NCBI GenBank assembly: GCA_001825565.1
Contig: MHXM01000054.1
Span: 16,409 to 29,846, forward strand
Length of the DNA stretch: 13,438 nucleotides
Reading direction: 5' to 3'
From: Desulfuromonadaceae bacterium GWC2_58_13
GTDB taxonomy: Bacteria; Desulfobacterota; Desulfuromonadia; Desulfuromonadales; Trichloromonadaceae
Part shown: piece after piece, positions 11,785-13,438 of the stretch
Position numbering within the stretch: position 1 is the stretch's first letter
Layout: each line of letters opens with the position of its first letter
Program-made: the position numbers and the translations under genes
The notes under the pieces: model-generated
The model's database searches: none
The model's input: only the letters and a program-made list of their open reading frames with translations
Told to the model about the DNA's origin: nothing

Positions 11785-12573
11785 ATGCTTCTGGTTATCG
11801 ATATCGGCAATTCCAACACGGTTCTCGGTCTTTACGCCGGGGAAAACCTGATCAAAAACTGGCGCGTCACCACCGACAAAACCCGCACCGTCGACGAATA
11901 CGCCATTCTCATCGACCGTCTATTCGGGTTTTCCGAATTGCGATTCAAGGAGGTGGACGATGTCATCATCTCGTGCGTGGTGCCACCGCTGCTGAACACT
12001 TTTGTCGCGCTCTGCCAGGTCTATTTCGACAAAAAACCTTATGTGGTCGGTCCCGGAATCAAGACCGGGATGCCGATTCTTTACGATAACCCCAAGGAAG
12101 TCGGTGCCGACCGCATCGTCAACGCCGTGGCCGCTTACGAAAAATATCGACGCAGTCTGATCGTCGTCGATTTCGGCACGGCGACGACCTTCGACTACAT
12201 TTCCGCCAGAGGCGAATATCTCGGCGGCGCCATTGCTCCCGGCGTGGCTATTTCAGCCGAGGCCCTGTTCGAACGGGCCAGCAAGCTGCCGCGGGTCGAT
12301 CTGTCGCGGCCTCCCCAGGTGATCGCCAAAAACACCGTGAACAGCATGCAGTCCGGAATTTTCTATGGGTATGTCGGGTTGGTCGATGGAATCGTCGCCC
12401 GCATGAAACAGGAAGCCGGCGAGTCTGCCCTGGTGGTGGCCACCGGTGGGCTGGCGCCGCTGATTTCCGGCGATTCGAAGGCGATCGATGAGGTCGAGCC
12501 GATGCTGACGCTGGAAGGGTTGTTGATCATTTATCATCGAAATAAGGGAGGGAGCAAGAGTTTCGACCATTAA
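11785..12573 (+). CDS. coaX: Type III pantothenate kinase CoaX
   Basis: CoaX phosphorylates pantothenate with ATP, the first step to coenzyme A, in the cytosol; type III enzymes need a monovalent cation and are not inhibited by CoA. The 262-residue protein belongs to the ASKHA fold: phosphate-binding VIDIGNSNT at 4-12, RVTTDKTRTVDEY (27-39), SCVVPPLL (63-70), YDNPKEVGADRIVNA (100-114) with the catalytic Asp at 109, VVDFGTATTFD (127-137) with the cation-site Asp at 129, GGAIAPGV (147-154) and VATGGLAPLI (218-227). Only a weak ribosome binding site (AGGTTGA) precedes the ATG. It is placed directly after birA, as often seen in Gram-positive and deltaproteobacterial genomes. No clear terminator follows. 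Confidence 0.95.
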   Translation: MLLVIDIGNSNTVLGLYAGENLIKNWRVTTDKTRTVDEYAILIDRLFGFSELRFKEVDDVIISCVVPPLLNTFVALCQVYFDKKPYVVGPGIKTGMPILYDNPKEVGADRIVNAVAAYEKYRRSLIVVDFGTATTFDYISARGEYLGGAIAPGVAISAEALFERASKLPRVDLSRPPQVIAKNTVNSMQSGIFYGYVGLVDGIVARMKQEAGESALVVATGGLAPLISGDSKAIDEVEPMLTLEGLLIIYHRNKGGSKSFDH

Positions 12574-12610
12574 AGGTTTGCTCGCAAAGGGTCACGTTAT
12601 TAGTTTTGCT

Positions 12611-12623
12611 GGGGATGTTCCCC
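12611..12623 (+). other. Small hairpin after coaX
   Basis: GGGGA (12611-12615) and TCCCC (12619-12623) form a perfect 5-bp stem around TGT. A C-rich stretch and no T run follow, so it is at best a weak terminator or an mRNA end-protecting structure in the 119-bp gap between coaX and the EF-G-like gene. Confidence 0.3.
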
Positions 12624-12660
12624 CCTGTTCGTTGTTTCCTGAAGTCAATCCTTTAACTGG

Positions 12661-12678
12661 TTTCACCCCGGGGTGAAA
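12661..12678. promoter_or_regulatory. Perfect 18-bp palindrome next to the ribosome binding site of the EF-G-like gene
   Basis: TTTCACCCCGGGGTGAAA is a perfect dyad with no spacer. It ends 3 bp before AAGGAGG (12682-12688). In DNA it could be an operator for a dimeric repressor; in RNA the two halves could fold into a short stem, though with no spacer the loop would cost the innermost pairs. No promoter of good quality was recognised upstream. Confidence 0.6.
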
Positions 12679-12692
12679 TGTAAGGAGGAATC

Positions 12693-13438
12693 ATGGGAAA
12701 GTATGAAACGGCCAAACTGCGTAACTTGGGAATTGTGGGGCAAGGGGATGCCGGGAAAACCTCGCTTACCGAGGCCATCCTCTTCAATACCGGGATGACC
12801 GATCGCCTTGGGCGGGTGGACGACGGCACCTCGACCATGGATTATGAGCCTGAAGAGATCAAGCGCCAGATCACCATCAGTTCGAGCCTTAACCACTGCG
12901 AATGGCGGGACTGCAGCCTGCACATCGTCGACACTCCCGGCTACACCAACTTTCTCCATGATACCCGCAACTGCCTACGTATTCTCGGTGGCGCCGTGCT
13001 GGTCGTCTCCGCCGTCGACGGCGTCAAAGCCCAATCGTTGAAAATCTGGGAGTGGGCCAACGAGTTCGAAGTGCCGCGGATCGTGTTCGTCAACAAGATG
13101 GACCGCGACCGCGCCGACTTCCTCAAGGCCGTCGACGATGTCCAGAAAAGTCTTTCGACCCGCGCCATCGCCGTGACCCTGCCGGTTGGATCCGGAGAGG
13201 ATTTCAAGGGGATTATCGATCTCGTCGACATGAAGGCCCGGTTTTTCAAGTTCGATGACAAGGGGACTTACGATGAAACCGACATCCCGGCCGAGTATCT
13301 CGAAGAGGCCGAGCGGGTGCGGACCATTCTGGTCGAAGCGGCTGCCGAAGCGGATGACGAACTGATGGAAAAGTATCTTGAAACCGAATCCCTCAACCGG
13401 GACGAGATTCTGCTCGGTTTGCGGGAAGGAACTCTGAC
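12693..13438 (+). CDS. Elongation factor G-like GTPase (EF-G2 type), N-terminal 248 residues, cut by the window edge
   Basis: A translational GTPase of the EF-G family begins here and continues past the right edge. G1 is GQGDAGKT (16-23), where EF-G usually has GHxDAGKT; the switch I Thr lies in KRQITISSS (57-65), compared with RGITI in EF-G; G3 is DTPGYTNF (80-87); G4 is NKMD (134-137). The Tyr at 84 replaces the His that activates water in canonical EF-G and EF-Tu. Residues from about 160 on fit the G' subdomain. These differences match the EF-G2/EF-G-like group (I recall DTPGY in mycobacterial FusA2), which co-exists with a normal EF-G; its role is unsettled. AAGGAGG is 4 nt before the ATG, a strong but close ribosome binding site. 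Confidence 0.85.
   Translation, partial: MGKYETAKLRNLGIVGQGDAGKTSLTEAILFNTGMTDRLGRVDDGTSTMDYEPEEIKRQITISSSLNHCEWRDCSLHIVDTPGYTNFLHDTRNCLRILGGAVLVVSAVDGVKAQSLKIWEWANEFEVPRIVFVNKMDRDRADFLKAVDDVQKSLSTRAIAVTLPVGSGEDFKGIIDLVDMKARFFKFDDKGTYDETDIPAEYLEEAERVRTILVEAAAEADDELMEKYLETESLNRDEILLGLREGTL

Overview
The window is about 13.4 kb of compact, GC-rich chromosome from a Gram-negative bacterium. The signs are an outer-membrane-type OmpA lipoprotein, an RlmI-type rRNA methylase, a BioC/BioH pair and strong AGGAGG ribosome binding sites. The nadC-birA-coaX order, a CBS/DRTGG-regulated family II pyrophosphatase, a DUF255 thioredoxin-fold protein and an EF-G-like second factor together suggest a deltaproteobacterium (Desulfobacterota) of the Desulfuromonas/Geobacter/Pelobacter kind. 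That placement is inference from gene content, not from a search. No prophage, IS element, CRISPR array, tRNA or rRNA was seen.

Layout. (1) 1-1118, plus strand: the end of a biotin cluster, the 3' part of bioH overlapping bioC. (2) 1115-1164: a REP-like palindromic repeat whose two arms supply the stop codons of the converging genes bioC and rlmI. (3) 1161-2638, minus: an ArsR-family repressor coupled by an ATGA overlap to an rRNA cytosine methyltransferase, with a good promoter and an operator-like dyad upstream. (4) 2903-5428, plus: a secreted DUF3108 protein followed by a Mn-dependent CBS/DRTGG pyrophosphatase. (5) 5459-7597, minus: a 712-residue DUF255 protein with its own promoter. (6) 7598-8104: a 507-bp gene-free stretch holding two related minus-strand modules, each made of promoter, hairpin and intrinsic terminator. 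I read them as tandem sibling small RNAs with CCUCC loops. (7) 8105-9687, minus: an OmpA-family lipoprotein and a HAD phosphatase in one operon. (8) 9907-12573, plus: nadC, birA, coaX, covering NAD synthesis, biotin ligation/repression and CoA synthesis. (9) 12693 to the right edge: an EF-G-like GTPase with Tyr in place of the G3 histidine, preceded by a perfect 18-bp palindrome next to its ribosome binding site.

How the genes fit together. BioH and BioC make and release the pimeloyl moiety of biotin. BirA, about 10 kb away, ligates biotin to carrier proteins and still has an N-terminal winged helix, so it probably also represses bio genes, although no bio operator lies in this window. nadC, birA and coaX form a cofactor cluster. 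The most interesting unexplained material is the sRNA-like pair at 7699-7984, then the repeat that closes two genes at once, the Cys-bearing ArsR tied to a ribosome-modifying enzyme, and the leader of the EF-G-like gene.
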